Below, in pieces: positions 11,170-24,056 of a DNA stretch of 64,000 nt. The stretch's first letter is position 1, and every line of letters starts with the position of its first letter. A program made the translations under genes and the position numbers. The notes beneath the pieces are model-generated. The model saw only the letters and a list, made by a program, of their open reading frames with translations. It was not told where the DNA came from and did not search any database. Source of the DNA: Margaritifera margaritifera. Lineage: Eukaryota > Mollusca > Bivalvia > Unionida > Margaritiferidae. The DNA is taken from the NCBI GenBank assembly GCA_029931535.1, contig JAQPZY010001244.1, positions 248,001 to 312,000 on the forward strand, given 5' to 3'.

Positions 11170-12830
11170 CTTAAACATAACACAAGCAAGAGAGAAAAGA
11201 TTTCCCTACAAAAAAGTGTCTGCTAGTCAAGTGGATGACCTCTCGCAGGTGGACAGTGTTGGCATGCAATAATATGAAAAAGGCAACAATCGTTCAACTA
11301 CATTTTGACAGTAATATATATTTTCTCAAAATACGCTTGGGTGAAAAAGTATAAACAAATAAAAATGATATGACATACACGATGCTTTTAGAGAAGTCTT
11401 CAGAGAGCGAAACCATAAACATATGCAGTTTGATGAAAGAAAAGAGTTCTACAAAGGGAAGATAAGAATTTGCTGGAAAAGAAAAACACTGAATACTTGT
11501 CAACTTACTCAAAGAAAAAGGCATCTTTAGTGGACAAGTTTAACAGAATCTTACAGACTTGAATAAAGAAATATTTCCCTCAAAATAAAGCCAGAAAATG
11601 GGTTGGGTTGACGTTTTACTAAATGATAAAGAACCCAAGAAGACATATGAAATCTTTGTCAATGCTGAGCTGCTAATAGTTAAAAAGTATTGTCAAATGT
11701 TGTAATTGATACTGTGACATCACAGATTATCAGATTTCTTCTTATCGACATTTTAAACATTTTACATATGAACGCAAACACAAGTACATGACTTCAAATG
11801 GAATTAGATACTTCACTGATTTTTTGTCATCCAAGTTGGGACTATCTCTATCTGCATTAAGTGCTAGTTTGATAACATTCAAACATATTAATTTCAAAAC
11901 GTAATAGGCAGAGCGTCTGGAATCCTAAGGACATACCTTGCTGAAGGCGAGGCAAAGCAGAACAGACAATGAAGAGAGAATAGAAAATATTAAAAAATGC
12001 TTAATAAATAAAAGTGTATGGGTTGTTTTATTGCATTTTATGCGCTAACCACAATGTTACAATAGTTGTCATTACAACATTAGCTGATTATTGTGTGGTA
12101 CAATTGTTCAGGGAAAATAGATTATATAACACTGTTCAACAGCTCATGAATCAGGAACGTAGCCATCTTGAATGATTCAACATTTTTTTTGTGACTTGCT
12201 CTATCATTTTATCATATTTATTTCTGTTTTCGCTGGCTGTATATAGTGTTTGACGAGTGAAAACTATTCCCCTTTTATCAAACTATTTTTCACTGTTCAA
12301 AGTAACACGGAAACATGAATTGCACTTAACCTTTGTTTTCAAACAGATTAATATTAATCTACACTTCCGAATTTCACAGTAACAAAAAATCGAAAATAGC
12401 CAAAACACAAAGGAAGAAGAACCTAAGGCTGAAAAATCATCAGAGAAAGCTGCTTCATAAAACCAAAATATCCACATAGAGTTGAACGTATTAGGCAACT
12501 TCAAAAACGTTCACATGGATTTATAAAACCAAGCTGAACGTTTGAAAAACTAACGAGGGTCTACAAAATTACAAGATGCTGCAGCCATACTACGTGAAAA
12601 ATGAAACATTCACATAGCTCATAGACAATATAGTATTTGATAGCTTCCAGTGCAGCTGTTTTATCTTATTAATTTCGTCAAGAACTAAGGTTGTTTCTGT
12701 TTTAAAACTGATGAAATGGAGAAAAGAACAAAACAAACCCCACCCCTCTACCAACATAATGTTAGATACAAAAAAAATCAACAGGTCTAAATAACAACAG
12801 CAAAGCCCGTACGAGTAACTACCAGACAAG
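11170..12830 (+). pseudogene. Virus-like gene block copy 1, first part
   Basis: No intact frame survives, but two stretches match copy 3 in the same order and strand. One is 11,785-11,910 versus 59,683-59,800 (shared ATACTTCACTG and TTTGAT-ACATTCAAACATATT). The other is 12,470-12,650 versus 60,465-60,660 (a CCACATAGAGTTGAACGTAT-type segment, then a GATGC-GCA-ACTAC segment, then TATTTGATAG). Readable peptide scraps such as MKATIVQLHFDSNIYFLK and the two FNGIRYFT-like segments suggest protein genes that have decayed. I do not recognise the product. Function would follow only from identifying the wider element, which I think is Polinton/adintovirus-like because polymerase and ATPase remnants lie at 22-31 kb. 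Confidence 0.5.
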
Positions 12831-13022
12831 ACTGTAATTATATATAACCGAATACGAGAGATACTTTCACATTTTTCATGTAATACATAACTGAAACGAA
12901 TGATTACATCTGCTTGCCATGCTGCACTATACTCTGCTCTTACTATTTAGGCAATATGATTTCTTGAAGAGGTTGTTTAAGTTGTCAGGAGCTCCACCAT
13001 CAAACATGGATATTAGAGAATT

Positions 13023-13045
13023 GAAAATCTAATTATTAGATTTTC
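13023..13045. other. Perfect short palindrome
   Basis: Ten-base arms GAAAATCTAA and TTAGATTTTC flank a 3-base centre. It lies just before the SINE at 13,061 and could be its integration neighbourhood or chance. Confidence 0.6.
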
Positions 13046-13060
13046 ACTTACTAAGTTCAC

Positions 13061-13330
13061 GGGACTACGGGTGGCCGAGTGGTCTAAGGCGCTCGCATTT
13101 ACATATCACTGACATCTCACCTCTGTCTGCGTGGGTTTGAGTCTCGGGCTTGGATATTTGAGAAAGCTTGCCAGTAACTTTCCATGGATAAATAGCACAG
13201 CTTTTATTATTATTTACATGGGTAAAAGACATCAAATGCTTCGTCGCCAGAGGCGAGGTGCACATTCGGTGCAACATGTTTATATCCTACAATACCAAAT
13301 GCAGTGGCATTCATATCAGACTACGAAGGA
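13061..13330 (+). mobile_element. tRNA-derived SINE, family A, copy 1
   Basis: The head reads GGTGGCCGAGTGGTCTAAGG (A box, Ser/Leu-tRNA-like), with a B-box region GGGTTTGAGTCTCG at about 13,132-13,146. The body then has TGGATATTTGAGAAAGCTTG and CCAGTAACTTTCCATGG. The same head-body arrangement recurs on the minus strand at 53,060-53,312, which establishes it as a family. The B box has T for the usual C, and the pseudo-tRNA cannot close an acceptor stem. It sits inside virus-like copy 1 and is absent at the matching place in copy 3. Confidence 0.8.
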
Positions 13331-13344
13331 ATATCGATATTAAA

Positions 13345-13500
13345 AATGATTTGGTTAAAGAGGTCGAAGTGTTACAAAGCATATACAGTTTTGAATTGAG
13401 TGGAGGCTTGTATGGAGACAGTTTAAGCAGATTTTGGTTTAGCAGCTGCTGGATAAGGTTTATCTGGACCAGGTACGGGCGTAGTTAATCCTTTGGCTTA
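13345..13500 (+). pseudogene. Virus-like copy 1, fragment shared with copy 3
   Basis: ATATTAAAAATGATTTGG at about 13,339 recurs at about 62,838. The local peptide DIKNDLV...E is readable in both copies. The rest of this piece is diverged. Product unknown. Confidence 0.4.
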
Positions 13501-13600
13501 TAGTGGATTTGATAAAACTGACATCAGTAAGCTAAACAGCACTGGCGAAATGGTACGCATATAAATAAGCGAAAATGAAATCAATCGTACTGAGTTTATT

Positions 13601-13867
13601 TTGACCACCAACGAGTACGCGCTGTTGATTTCATACAAAAAGATGAAAACCGCAATCAGGAAGAAAATGAACAATTCAGAAAGCCAAGACGTCTTAGCCT
13701 CACTAAAGGTGGACGTTGTACAATTGAGAAAAAAGTTTGTAAACGAGGGAAAGAAATTAAAAGAGAAAGAGATACGAGGTTCACTAAAAGTGCACATCGC
13801 CTACGGCGGCAAAGCGTTGGAGGGAAGTTCCATTTTGGAAAAGTTAACAGCAAAGGAAACAAATTGA
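13601..13867 (+). pseudogene. Lysine-rich coiled-coil-type fragment, virus-like copy 1
   Basis: A continuous 88-codon frame begins MTTNEYALLISYKKMKTAIR and contains KKFVNEGKKLKEKEIRG, then HIAYGGKALEG. It is rich in Lys/Glu/Leu with heptad-like spacing, consistent with a coiled coil. It lies between segments of the block conserved with copy 3. An overlapping minus-strand frame is probably spurious. I do not recognise the family. It may be the surviving piece of a longer structural or scaffold-type gene. Confidence 0.4.
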
Positions 13868-14959
13868 CAAGACATATTTTAAGTATAGGATGTTTAAAGT
13901 TTCGTATACAAAAGGGGATGCTTGAAAGTGTAAACTTTATAAATCTATTTCGGGACTAAAATGTTTATCATTGAAAGCAATTAACCTTTAGTATAGTCAT
14001 TTGAGTATAGTAAGTAGAAAGCTACATTAGAATATACAGACTCACGAGAAAGAAATCTATTTTACTAATCCAATTGCAAACAGAAATAGTAAGATAGCCT
14101 TCTAATTACAGAGAATATATTTTATTGTTGGGTATTATACTATTTACGATGAACTCAAAAACAATATCTTTTACTTTATTAAACGAAAAGAATGAAACAA
14201 TGACTGCTTTAAATCATGATGCTCTTTTTACAACTCTGACATGTACACGAATAAAGTCACGAAGGAATAACTCCAACTGGTGACATAAAAGAGGGTATTG
14301 ATGCTGAGGATCTGAAACACAATTCAAAAGTTAAAATAACCCCGAGCAAGAATTACACAGTGTATAACACCAACTACAATTCAAACTTGTTAGGATTAAA
14401 TAGCCAGGCATCTACTGAATCGAATACTGTTTGTTGATTTGTGAAATCCCACAATCTATACATTTATCTCCATCAAGAAAAAGGACACCCAAAATAACTC
14501 TAACGGCTATTGTTCGTGAATGATAGAGTCTTTTCCTATTAAATGTTGTCACACAGACTTTGTTTTATACGATGGTAATGTCATTACAAGTAACCGTACA
14601 AGCATTTACAAAGAGGTACTATAAATAGAATGCAAATCAATAAAAGACGAGGATGGAAAGTAATTGACTTTCACGGAATGCTTTTAACATATATTTTCAC
14701 GAGTCGCCTTGTATAAAGACATGTTAATACCCACATAAATAATACTCTGGAGAATAATAATTTCAAACATAACAGACACCAGCTACTGAACAGAGTGGTA
14801 CTTAAAGAGCTACTAAAATCTCAGAGCTCTACAAGTAGATTGACGAGAACAGAAATACAATTTTAGATGCACACTACTTGTTTACACAACGATTCAACAT
14901 ATTGTATAATGCTATTCAAACATTGCAAACAGGAAGAGAAAGAGCAGGTGAGGTACTTA
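13868..14959 (+). other. Block interior without a readable gene
   Basis: This lies between two conserved parts of virus-like copy 1. Frames are short and broken. It is probably decayed coding sequence of the same block, but no match to the other copies was visible by eye. Confidence 0.35.
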
Positions 14960-15780
14960 ACATTCAATCGAGCACAAGATAAACAGTGAGATAAAAGCTT
15001 TGGAGATTGACATGGAGAAAAAAATACCTCTGAAAGACTATAGCATTTTACAATCTCAATTGGAATAATTACAGAGAGACCTGAGTAATGAAATCTGACA
15101 AAAATGTCAAGAAATTGAAAAGATAATGAATGATTTTAGTAAGAATGTATTGACTTGTACAAAAAGATGACTGCGAGGACAACAGGAATATAACAAATGT
15201 GTATGGAAGCGGATATGAGTTATCGGATCAGAACGATTAAAGAGGAAACATTTAATGACTTTGAAGATAAGTTATAGGCTGAGGTGAGACAGATACGAAA
15301 GGATATGTTGATTAACACGTGGATGATAATATCTGTATGGTGCAAGGTAGTATTGATGAAAAAGACAAAAGGATGAAACGTGTAAAACGTGTGAAAAAGT
15401 TTGTATATGATTTGGAACAAAAGTTTACAACAGAGACTGATACTTTCAAAACTGAAGTAGATTGTAAGATTCTCGCATAAAGCTATATCATCGAAACAAT
15501 TAAAAAAGAAATGAACAAAAACATATAAACATTAAAAACTGAATTGAATATGGCGATGGTCATAAATAATATTGCGTTGTTCGATAGAATTAAAACATTG
15601 AAACAGGAGTTTGAAGAGTCAACTTGACTAATCACTGGATAAATATTGATTTACGATTTTCACATTCACCAAATCAGGAGTATCTCCATCCGGATGTATT
15701 GAAATAAGTCTGAATGTAAGAAATGAAATTTCAGTTATTGAAGATAAATTAGCTGGAGATAAATAATTAAGTATGAAGGT
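14960..15780 (+). pseudogene. Decayed coiled-coil gene plus downstream conserved segment, virus-like copy 1
   Basis: Reading across frame changes gives Lys/Glu-rich helical stretches near 15,000-15,130 and 15,335-15,610 (for example VQGSIDEKDKRMK, then KKFVYDLEQKFTTETDTFKT). The counterpart at 63,390-63,640 reads VQGSIDEIDKS and then a similar helical stretch. Further on, 15,690-15,760 matches 50,440-50,500 and 63,735-63,790 around a LNVRNEIS/TNLRDVIS motif followed by a separate conserved segment. So the gene order coiled-coil then NLRDVIS-type gene holds in at least two copies, and the latter in all three. Many stops and shifts are present in each copy, and no copy is intact. Confidence 0.5.
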
Positions 15781-16169
15781 ATGCCTCAGGCATTAGTTAA
15801 CAGATGTGGATTTAATTATGCTCCATCACGTATTGCGAAATACAAGTTACACTTAATAAATGATTCACAGTAATATGTGATTAAAATTTTTAAAAATCAG
15901 AATAATACACAATTATTATCAAGTTGCATATGAACTATTTAAGATTTTTTTAGCGATTAAATTGATTTTATCACATTAGATTAGAGGTAAACAACTAGCG
16001 CGTTGATTACCTAGTAGAAATTGAACACGAATATTCTTATTTTCACGGTGTAGAAGAAACACGTTCATACGATCTAGGAGAGAACAATGTTTAAACAATT
16101 GGACTTAAATACAAAGAAGAAGACGTTTTGACAGGAGGTATGATAAAAACGCTTCAAAAATATCAAAAT

Positions 16170-16745
16170 TTGTTACTCTTAAAACAACGACTTTTAGCAA
16201 AATATTGAATAAAATATTTTTGTGGAAGCAAACCTTTTTTATGTTCTTCATTTGTAACTCCTAGCCAAGGTGACGCTATTTCAAACACTATAATAGGGAA
16301 TATTCTACCAACGGATAAATGGAAGCTGCAAGAGTAATTATTTGAGGAGTAATAGCATACGGTGTAGCATTTATAGGAAGCATGCGTCTGTTCAAGTTGT
16401 TTGATCCTAATGGAGCTGACAATTAAAGAATTGGGCAACGATATGTGAATAGAAGGACTATAGAGTGAAACTGCAGAGTTGCATTAAAACAGAGCTAAGA
16501 CACATGGTTTCTTTGAATCAAAGTTTGAGAGAACATGGTGACTCAGACTTTAAACAACCTGGATGATGCTTTTGCTCTATATGCATCTACTCACAGTGCT
16601 GATGGTGCTTCGCACGGACGCGAAGCTTGCTGTAGACACGATTTAAGGATCTGACGATAAGGCAAATCTTGAAAAACCACGACAACCAAAAGTGTACATA
16701 TTCATTCTACTCGACATCTGTGTTAGTGTCTTTATTGTGTAGTCG
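16170..16745 (+). pseudogene. Virus-like copy 1 segment shared with copy 2
   Basis: GACTTTAAACAACCTGGATG at about 16,546 corresponds to GACTTTAAACAACCTGGAC at 51,232, and both then read a (V/F)ALY(A/T)S peptide scrap after LNNLD. An upstream piece near 16,210-16,350 (TTTTGTGGAAGCAAAC and TTATTTGAGGAGTAATAG) matches 50,985-51,065. Order and strand are the same in both copies. Product unknown. Confidence 0.5.
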
Positions 16746-16844
16746 TTCTCTAGCATATAAATAATGAAGATTCTGAAGATAAATAATAAAATGGCAACGC
16801 ACTGAAATTACTAAATTCTCAAAAATAGAAGAAGACAAAACAAG

Positions 16845-17417
16845 CAGTAAAGCACATCAATCGTTGTATCACATACGCCCTGAACAACATTAAGACCGAA
16901 GAAACATTACAAGTTTGTATACCGAAGCTAAGCCCAAATATATTGACTGTACTCGGTTGTTTCCTCCTGTCGTTTGCTATGAAGGTTAAATGAGATGCTA
17001 ACAATGCAGTGATAAACAATTAGGATAAACAATTAGGGTAGTAAGCTTTTATAAGACATAACAGTGTCCTACAGAAGCGATGATCTCTTCATGTTGAATG
17101 ACTACAACATGCAGAAATTTATGGATACCTTTTCTCGTTTAGGACAAATAGGATTGAACAAGACATTGTGAATTATAAATTGAGAATGTTGTGATGGTCG
17201 TGGTGGTATTAGTGGTGGTGGGTAATGCACTAAATACTGGTACTGAAGTTGTACAGTTTGCGTTGTATGATATGAAGTTTATAATACCATCAGACTTTCA
17301 GATTGTAACATATCATTATCAATTGTATCCTTACACTACGATAAGATTACTTCGGAATTAATTGCACAGACAGTTAATGAAAAATATAGAAATGAAATTG
17401 CTTTCTTGCACTACAAC

Positions 17418-17456
<39 letters not shown>

Positions 17457-17873
17457 CAGAGAGAATTATCAACATAGCAGTCAATACAACTTCAACAAAT
17501 CTCGCACTAGATTCTACCAGAATGTTATTGAATGGTGCTTTTATACTGTGTCAAACAATAGTGGAGAAAGTGATCCTAAAATGTTTTACACCTCAGCAAT
17601 ACAAAAAAATTCTCAGTGACTACATAAGGTCTGCCAAATATGGTTATTTCCTGGTTTCCAAATGAGTTCGCAATTAGTAGAAGCCACTATGTATTTTTTG
17701 ATGAACAACAGCAGTACACAAAACTTAGCAACGTAAGTGTTCAAATATTTTATACCGATAACCGTTCAATATGGTTTGATTTGAGAAGTACCCATGATAA
17801 TAGATTGTATGGCTGTAGTTATAGATTAGCTTGCATTCATCAAGGCACCGAATTGCAAATTAAAATAATATAA
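16845..17873 (+). pseudogene. Decayed putative structural gene of the virus-like block
   Basis: The start region (LNNIKTEETLQVCIPKLSPN, about 16,880-16,940) matches copy 2 at 51,650-51,720 and continues through a LSFAMKVK-like segment ending in a stop. Later pieces include DDLFMLNDYNMQKFMDT near 17,080-17,130 and a clean 77-codon frame at 17,640-17,873 ending in a hydrophilic WFDLRSTHDNRLYGCSYRL segment. If these are one gene it would be about 340 codons. A (GA)n run at 17,421-17,464 interrupts it. I suspect a capsid-type or other virion protein of a Polinton-like element from the overall layout, but I cannot show a fold. Confidence 0.4.
17421..17464. repeat. (GA)n microsatellite
   Basis: A GA dinucleotide run with two GACAGA interruptions at the end sits within the decayed structural-type gene and adds a lengthened RE-RE-RE peptide to it. 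Confidence 0.95.
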
Positions 17874-17898
17874 AATTTGCATGCCATGCACACACACA

Positions 17899-17899
17899 C

Positions 17900-17976
<77 letters not shown>
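17899..17976. repeat. (TA)n microsatellite
   Basis: About 37 TA units directly downstream of the last piece of virus-like copy 1, preceded by a short CACACACA. Confidence 0.97.
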
Positions 17977-17980
<4 letters not shown>

Positions 17981-18820
17981 AATTCCTCAAAACTGAAACC
18001 TCGGTATACAGAAATCCCCTCGAGATCGAACATTTTATTTCGTCATATATTTTTCCTTCTTTAATAACATCATTTTTCCCCCCATAAATTGAAACCCCTT
18101 CGTTTTTGCACCCTCCCCCCGTCTACCCCACCAAAACCGAAAATAACATCAAACTTTGAAATGTATTTTAGCTAGTAAATTCAAGAAAACGTTAATATTT
18201 ATGTTCCAGAACTAGCCTGACATGCTGAGCCAGATTATTTACGATTAGTAGGCTTATTGTTGAGTCAATCACTCTAAAATGTCCTAAGGACACGTGAACT
18301 AAAGACAATACTTGAGACACGCGCCGATACATATTAGGGCCGACAATAGGCTAATACTAAATCTTTGCATCTTAGAGAAGGTAAATTATTAATAACAAAA
18401 CGCTTGTCGATAAGCCAATTAAAAAGTTATATTTAACTGCTTATTATGTAATCTTGTTTGGTGTTATTCCGTAGTTTGCTCTTTTATACGCACAAATGTA
18501 CAAATGTTCTTTCATAATTGCATAATCATAATAATGGGCGCTTTTCCCATTACACACACGCACACATAAACAAAATTCTCTCGCTGTCATTCTCAAATCG
18601 CGTGAAAAACATTAGTGTTATTTTGTTTTTTTTTTTAAATTCGGGGTTTTGTTTTAAAATTTAAAGCTGGTATCGATGACGATGTGCTTATACATGTACT
18701 TATATACTTATATATAAAAACAACATATTTCTTTTACGTCTGCGATGCCCTCACTAAACCGAAAAATTCTTACAACCGAAAATAACATTTGGTCTACTGG
18801 ATTTGGGGTTTTGATGTGTT
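17977..18820. other. No gene recognised, lies between two TA arrays
   Basis: An 844-bp stretch bounded by (TA)n on the left and (CA)n(TA)n on the right. It includes a poly-T run near 18,627-18,638 and CACACACGCACACA near 18,553. No frame or element was recognised. Bounded-by-TA segments elsewhere in the window are Penelope fragments, but this one shows none of that sequence. Confidence 0.5.
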
Positions 18821-18823
18821 TCG

Positions 18824-18824
<1 letters not shown>

Positions 18825-18917
<93 letters not shown>
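18825..18917. repeat. (CA)n(TA)n compound microsatellite
   Basis: CA units to about 18,861 are followed by about 27 TA units. Confidence 0.97.
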
Positions 18918-20357
<1,440 letters not shown>

Positions 20358-21352
20358 TGACCTGTATTCTAAACCAGCTGACTCTCATCAACATCAATAT
20401 CTATCAGCACCAAACCAGCTGCCACCCCAGCACGTAATAAAAAATCTTCCTTACGGTATGTGCGTTCGGACCAAACGCATATGCTCTAATCCGGTTACCT
20501 TTGAAAAGAGACTGCGAGAGCTCAAGGAGCACCTTAGAAGGAGAGGATACAGAAATAGCTACCGAGGAGGCTATTAACCAAACTAAACTTCTCGATAGCG
20601 GAACCCTCCCCAAAGATAAAACCAAGAAAACCAACAAACGCGTCCCCTTCGTGGTTACTTTCCACCACGACGCCCCAAAGTTACAACAGATAATTCGGAA
20701 GCATTGGAACCAGATTGAATCATCCGAACATCTGAAGGGCATATTTCAAGAAGTCCCTTTGGTTGCGTACCGTAGACCTACAAATCTGAAGGACCATCTG
20801 ATACATGCCAAGGTAACCTCAAACAAGACCATAGATTCAGGCACATATTGCTGCAAAGACAAGCCAAATCGCTCAGAAGTTCGACGACAGAAGTTAGCTG
20901 CACTATCAATCAGAAGTTAGGATGCCGAACCAAAAATTTACTATATCTTCTAACATGTAAGATCTGTGGCTCTCAATATCTTGGCGAAACCGTTGATTTC
21001 AGAAAACGAATGAATACTCACAAGAGCCACATTTGCAACAAATCAACGCGAAACTCGCCAACCACTACAACTCGACTGGGCATTCAGTCGAGTCCCTCGA
21101 GATGCTACCAATTGATTCTAACCTGTGGTGGACCGATATAGAACGCACAAGTAAGGAACGATACTTAATACTTCAATTGAAAACTCATGGAGAGTTCGGC
21201 CTAAATGAAAAAGTCCATCCTTCCTAATGCAATCTTATCTGAACTATAGCCAGCATCAGTTTATCAGATGTACGCATTTTTTGCGATAATATTTACCCAA
21301 TTTAATATTCCGTAACTCTTTACATGCTTCTTCTTTTTCTTCTTCTTCTTGA

Positions 21353-21354
<2 letters not shown>

Positions 21355-21391
<37 letters not shown>
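21355..21391. repeat. (ATT)n microsatellite in Penelope 3' UTR
   Basis: A TTA/ATT trinucleotide run of about 12 units after a CTT-rich tract in the 3' UTR. The second Penelope copy has a shorter (ATT/ATA) tract at the same place. Confidence 0.93.
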
Positions 21392-21392
<1 letters not shown>

Positions 21393-21839
21393 TGCACTCT
21401 TGTCCATTATTCCTCTATACCATGCTCTTGACACATTTCCATAGTACCTCCACGCATAAAACTTTAGCGGGATATACTTTACTTCGCACATTTTGATGCT
21501 GGCGTTGATTTATCGCCGCACATGGTGTCAGTCCTTTGTTCTAAGCCTGGAATTAGGTCAAAACACTTTGGTCGTCTGCGTGATACGCACGATAAACACT
21601 TCTTTGAATTCTTTTACACAACTTTGTTGGGCTGATTGCAGCATAACATAGATATGTAGTTTATCCATTTTAGACCTTTTTATATTTGTTTTCTTTATTT
21701 CTTCTATTGTTTATCCTTTGTTTTGTTTATTTCCCCCGTCATTTAAACATGTAGGAGTCAAGAATTCTTCTTGGCTTTTGTGTTGTTTTTTTTGTGTTTT
21801 TTTTTTTTTTTGTTGCCAGGATGTAAATTGTTTATTCAC

Positions 21840-21900
21840 CTGACGAAGAGCTTGTTTAGCTCGAAACGCTGGGAAACTGTTTTGTATTTTGTGCCTTTAT
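21840..21900 (+). ncRNA. Hammerhead-like ribozyme core in Penelope 3' region
   Basis: CTGACGA at 21,840-21,846 is followed by a hairpin GAGC-TTGTTTA-GCTC (21,848-21,862) and GAAAC at 21,863-21,867. These are the conserved core elements CUGANGA, helix II and GAAA of hammerhead ribozymes, known in Penelope-like elements. One extra A precedes helix II. A short helix III (AAC...GTT, 21,865 to about 21,881) can be drawn. Helix I and the cleavage site were not resolved. The minus-strand copy near 36,748-36,771 keeps helix II and GAAAC but has lost the CTGA. Confidence 0.5.
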
Positions 21901-21910
21901 AGATTTTGTG

Positions 21911-21915
<5 letters not shown>

Positions 21916-21993
<78 letters not shown>
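21916..21993. repeat. (TA)n microsatellite
   Basis: About 38 TA units directly at the 3' end of the Penelope-like element. Confidence 0.97.
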
Positions 21994-21997
<4 letters not shown>

Positions 21998-22094
21998 GGT
22001 TTTAGATTGTCAGGTAAATATGCGTTATAATTAAGTAAAGTCAAATATGTTTTAGGCATTGTTAAACGTACCTAAATAACCTCATAACATGATA

Positions 22095-22435
22095 TTTGTG
22101 GAGTGACTAATTGTGGAAAGACAATGTTAACACTAGATATGATACGAGACTGAACACATGAACTTTTTCAGTCCAAAAGACTGACTGATAATAAAAAGTG
22201 GGTAATCAAAGATAAGAAGGTGATCCTGATAGATCCTGCGGATAAATTAGATAAGTGGCTAGATTTACTGGCTGATGTGTAACAGGCCCACATAAATTGT
22301 TTATATTTGATGACTGTGCCAATCTTGACAAAATGAAAAAGAGAGCAGCTGATGGAACTAAACTAGCTTTCAATGGTAGACATTTTGAAATCTCTAACTG
22401 AGTGATTGTACAAAAGTACAACTCTGCAATCAAAT
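22095..22435 (+). pseudogene. A32-type (FtsK-HerA family) packaging ATPase remnant
   Basis: A Walker A motif GVTNCGKT is encoded at 22,100-22,123. A Walker B-type FIFDDCA at 22,300-22,320 is followed by LDKMKKRAADGTKLAFNGRH. The spacing, about 65 residues, and the FDD-type Walker B suit the short genome-packaging ATPases of Polintons/adintoviruses and related large DNA viruses, which pump DNA into capsids. The two motifs are in different frames and stops lie between them, so it is a decayed gene. It begins just after the Penelope/TA array and meets, head to head, the minus-strand polymerase pseudogene near 22,440. N- and C-terminal limits are unclear. Confidence 0.7.
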
Positions 22436-22439
22436 ATTT

Positions 22440-24056
22440 ACTCGCTTTACATAAATACACAATAAATCTCTATCTGTCATGGTTAGTCTAATTTTATCAA
22501 CGTGTTTATTTTTCAACACGATGTAGTAAACTTCATACATCAGCCATTTGGACAGCTTTAACACTGTAAAGTTACCGTAAATTGGATTGGCCAATTTTAT
22601 ATTCTTGTGTTTCAAATTAAACAGTACTAAGTCATAGTCAACAATTGTGTTACTGGCAAATGATAGACCTTTCTGATTTAAAAGAAGTTATCATCAGCAC
22701 ATTCTTTTAACTGTTGCTTTTTACATAAAATTCCCCATTTTGTTTTTACCAAGTAGACTATTAGTTATTAATTTAAAGACTTTTTTCTCAAATTCATTTT
22801 CTGCTTTGTTTTTTCAAAATTGTATTTGGTTTTATTTAGAGTTTTAACAACGATTGTTGATCAAGCAAAACAATTCTTGTATTTGTTTCATGTTGAAACC
22901 CAATTGTATGCAAAGATTAAAGTTTATGTTGTATATAATGTATTTCACTTTTTTTTTTCTCAGTAGATAACAGTTTAGGTACAGTTGGTTTTGTACCCTT
23001 GTAATCATTTATTAACTTTTTCTATACCTCTGATAAATCATTTTCATTTGGAATTAATTTTCTCGGAAGGTAACGGGTAATCCTTTCAAATGGTCGTGCA
23101 AGTGTAATGTCCAAATTCACTTTAAAATACAACGAGTATCATAATCATGTGGTATGTTCATCAGTTGCCCATCTAAAGTGTTTCTAACAGACATGTATTT
23201 GTTCATGGGCCCCCCCCCCCCATAGCGATTGTTATAATCTAGAGATATAATGAATAACCTTAACCGTTTATAAGACCTTCCCTCTCCATCTTCCTTCCAG
23301 TAGTATTCTTCATGTACTTCGGAATAACCGGTCGGTATCGTGCTAATTCCACCTTTTAGTTCACGCCCAATTATCAAAACATGCCATAGTCTGTCAAAAG
23401 TTCACGCTTGACACCTGATATATGTAATCTTGCATCATGCGTTAGTCTTGGTGTACTATAATAGCGAGCAGATTCAAGTTTGAAACTTTCAGAATATTCC
23501 TGAACTCTTGAACATGTCATATAACAGCAAAGTATCCTTCATAATATAATAGTCAAGCAGATCTTCAAGTGTTTTGATCTTAGAACGTTCCATGACATCT
23601 TTAACGTATTGGTAATCATCATTTGTATGTTTGAATCATTAAGTGACCAGAACAACCTTTTTATTAGTGGTATAGATGTTTCTTTAAACCTTTCAAAGCT
23701 ATCCATGTATTCATATGGTTAAATGTGTTTCCCCAAATATGAAGCTTTCATGTCTCTGAAATGTTGCAGTGTTTTTGTAAGCTGTTCATCATTTACAGTT
23801 TTAACCAGCCGTTGTATATATTTACCATGACTACAACGTTATCTACCAACCTGATTGTCCTTCTAACTATTATTTCTTTTTCTTCTATCATGAAACTATC
23901 CACTATAAAATCCTCCATTGTTTTAATGAAAAGATTGCTGCCATAACAAGACCAGTTAGGAATAAAGAATGGTATACATTATTAATATTTATATTTTAAA
24001 TTGCATTAGTTATCTGCTGGACTTCTGCACCTGCCTCGTAACTGAATATTGCTAGC
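22440..24056 (-). pseudogene. Protein-primed family B DNA polymerase, C-terminal two thirds (Polinton/adintovirus-like)
   Basis: Read on the minus strand, the order is that of the organellar/viral protein-primed PolB family. An exonuclease-to-palm linker near 23,690-23,725 reads PYEYMDSFERF, followed by a TLEDLLDYY-type segment and ESARYYSTPRLTHDARLHI near 23,460-23,400. A motif-A-type LDYNNRYG is near 23,221-23,250, motif B (FKLITNSLLGK) is at 22,742-22,783, and motif C (TDRD, where the family has an Asp-Thr-Asp) is near 22,480-22,492. Several frame changes and stops occur, and motif C has lost the middle Thr and is altered. The gene is interrupted at 24,056 by the LTR retrotransposon, and the remaining N-terminal part lies beyond it at 30,739. 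It is dead as a replication gene. Polinton-type origin is a strong inference from the motif order. The exact element is unresolved. Confidence 0.8.

Larger units (their letters stand above)
20358..21914 (+). mobile_element. Penelope-like element, 5'-truncated, with GIY-YIG endonuclease
   Basis: Three partly overlapping frames, with shifts between them, give the C-terminal half of a Penelope-like element. Near 20,440-20,540 there is an RT thumb-type segment (RICSNPVTFEKRLRELKEHL). At 20,640-20,810 are VPFVVTFHHDAP and, further on, EVPLVAYRRPTNLKDHLIHA. A cysteine-containing linker follows, then the GIY-YIG endonuclease at about 20,935-21,220 (LYLLTCKICGSQYLGETVDF, then HSVESLEMLPID and ending in a FGLNEK segment). 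The 3' UTR to 21,914 contains a hammerhead-like core. The element is bounded on both sides by (TA)n arrays. A second, shorter copy at 36,709-37,240 shares the 3' part and is likewise between TA arrays. It is 5' truncated and frame-shifted, so dead. Confidence 0.88.

Noticed and set aside
13498..13862. Minus-strand frames opposite 13,601-13,867
   Set aside because: They lie opposite the better-supported plus-strand coiled-coil-type frame and have low-complexity Phe/Ser-rich composition.
17881..18087. YIYIYI-type frames across TA arrays, here and at 18.8, 20.3, 21.9, 32.8, 35.5, 36.7, 37.3 and 53.7 kb
   Set aside because: They are dinucleotide artefacts.
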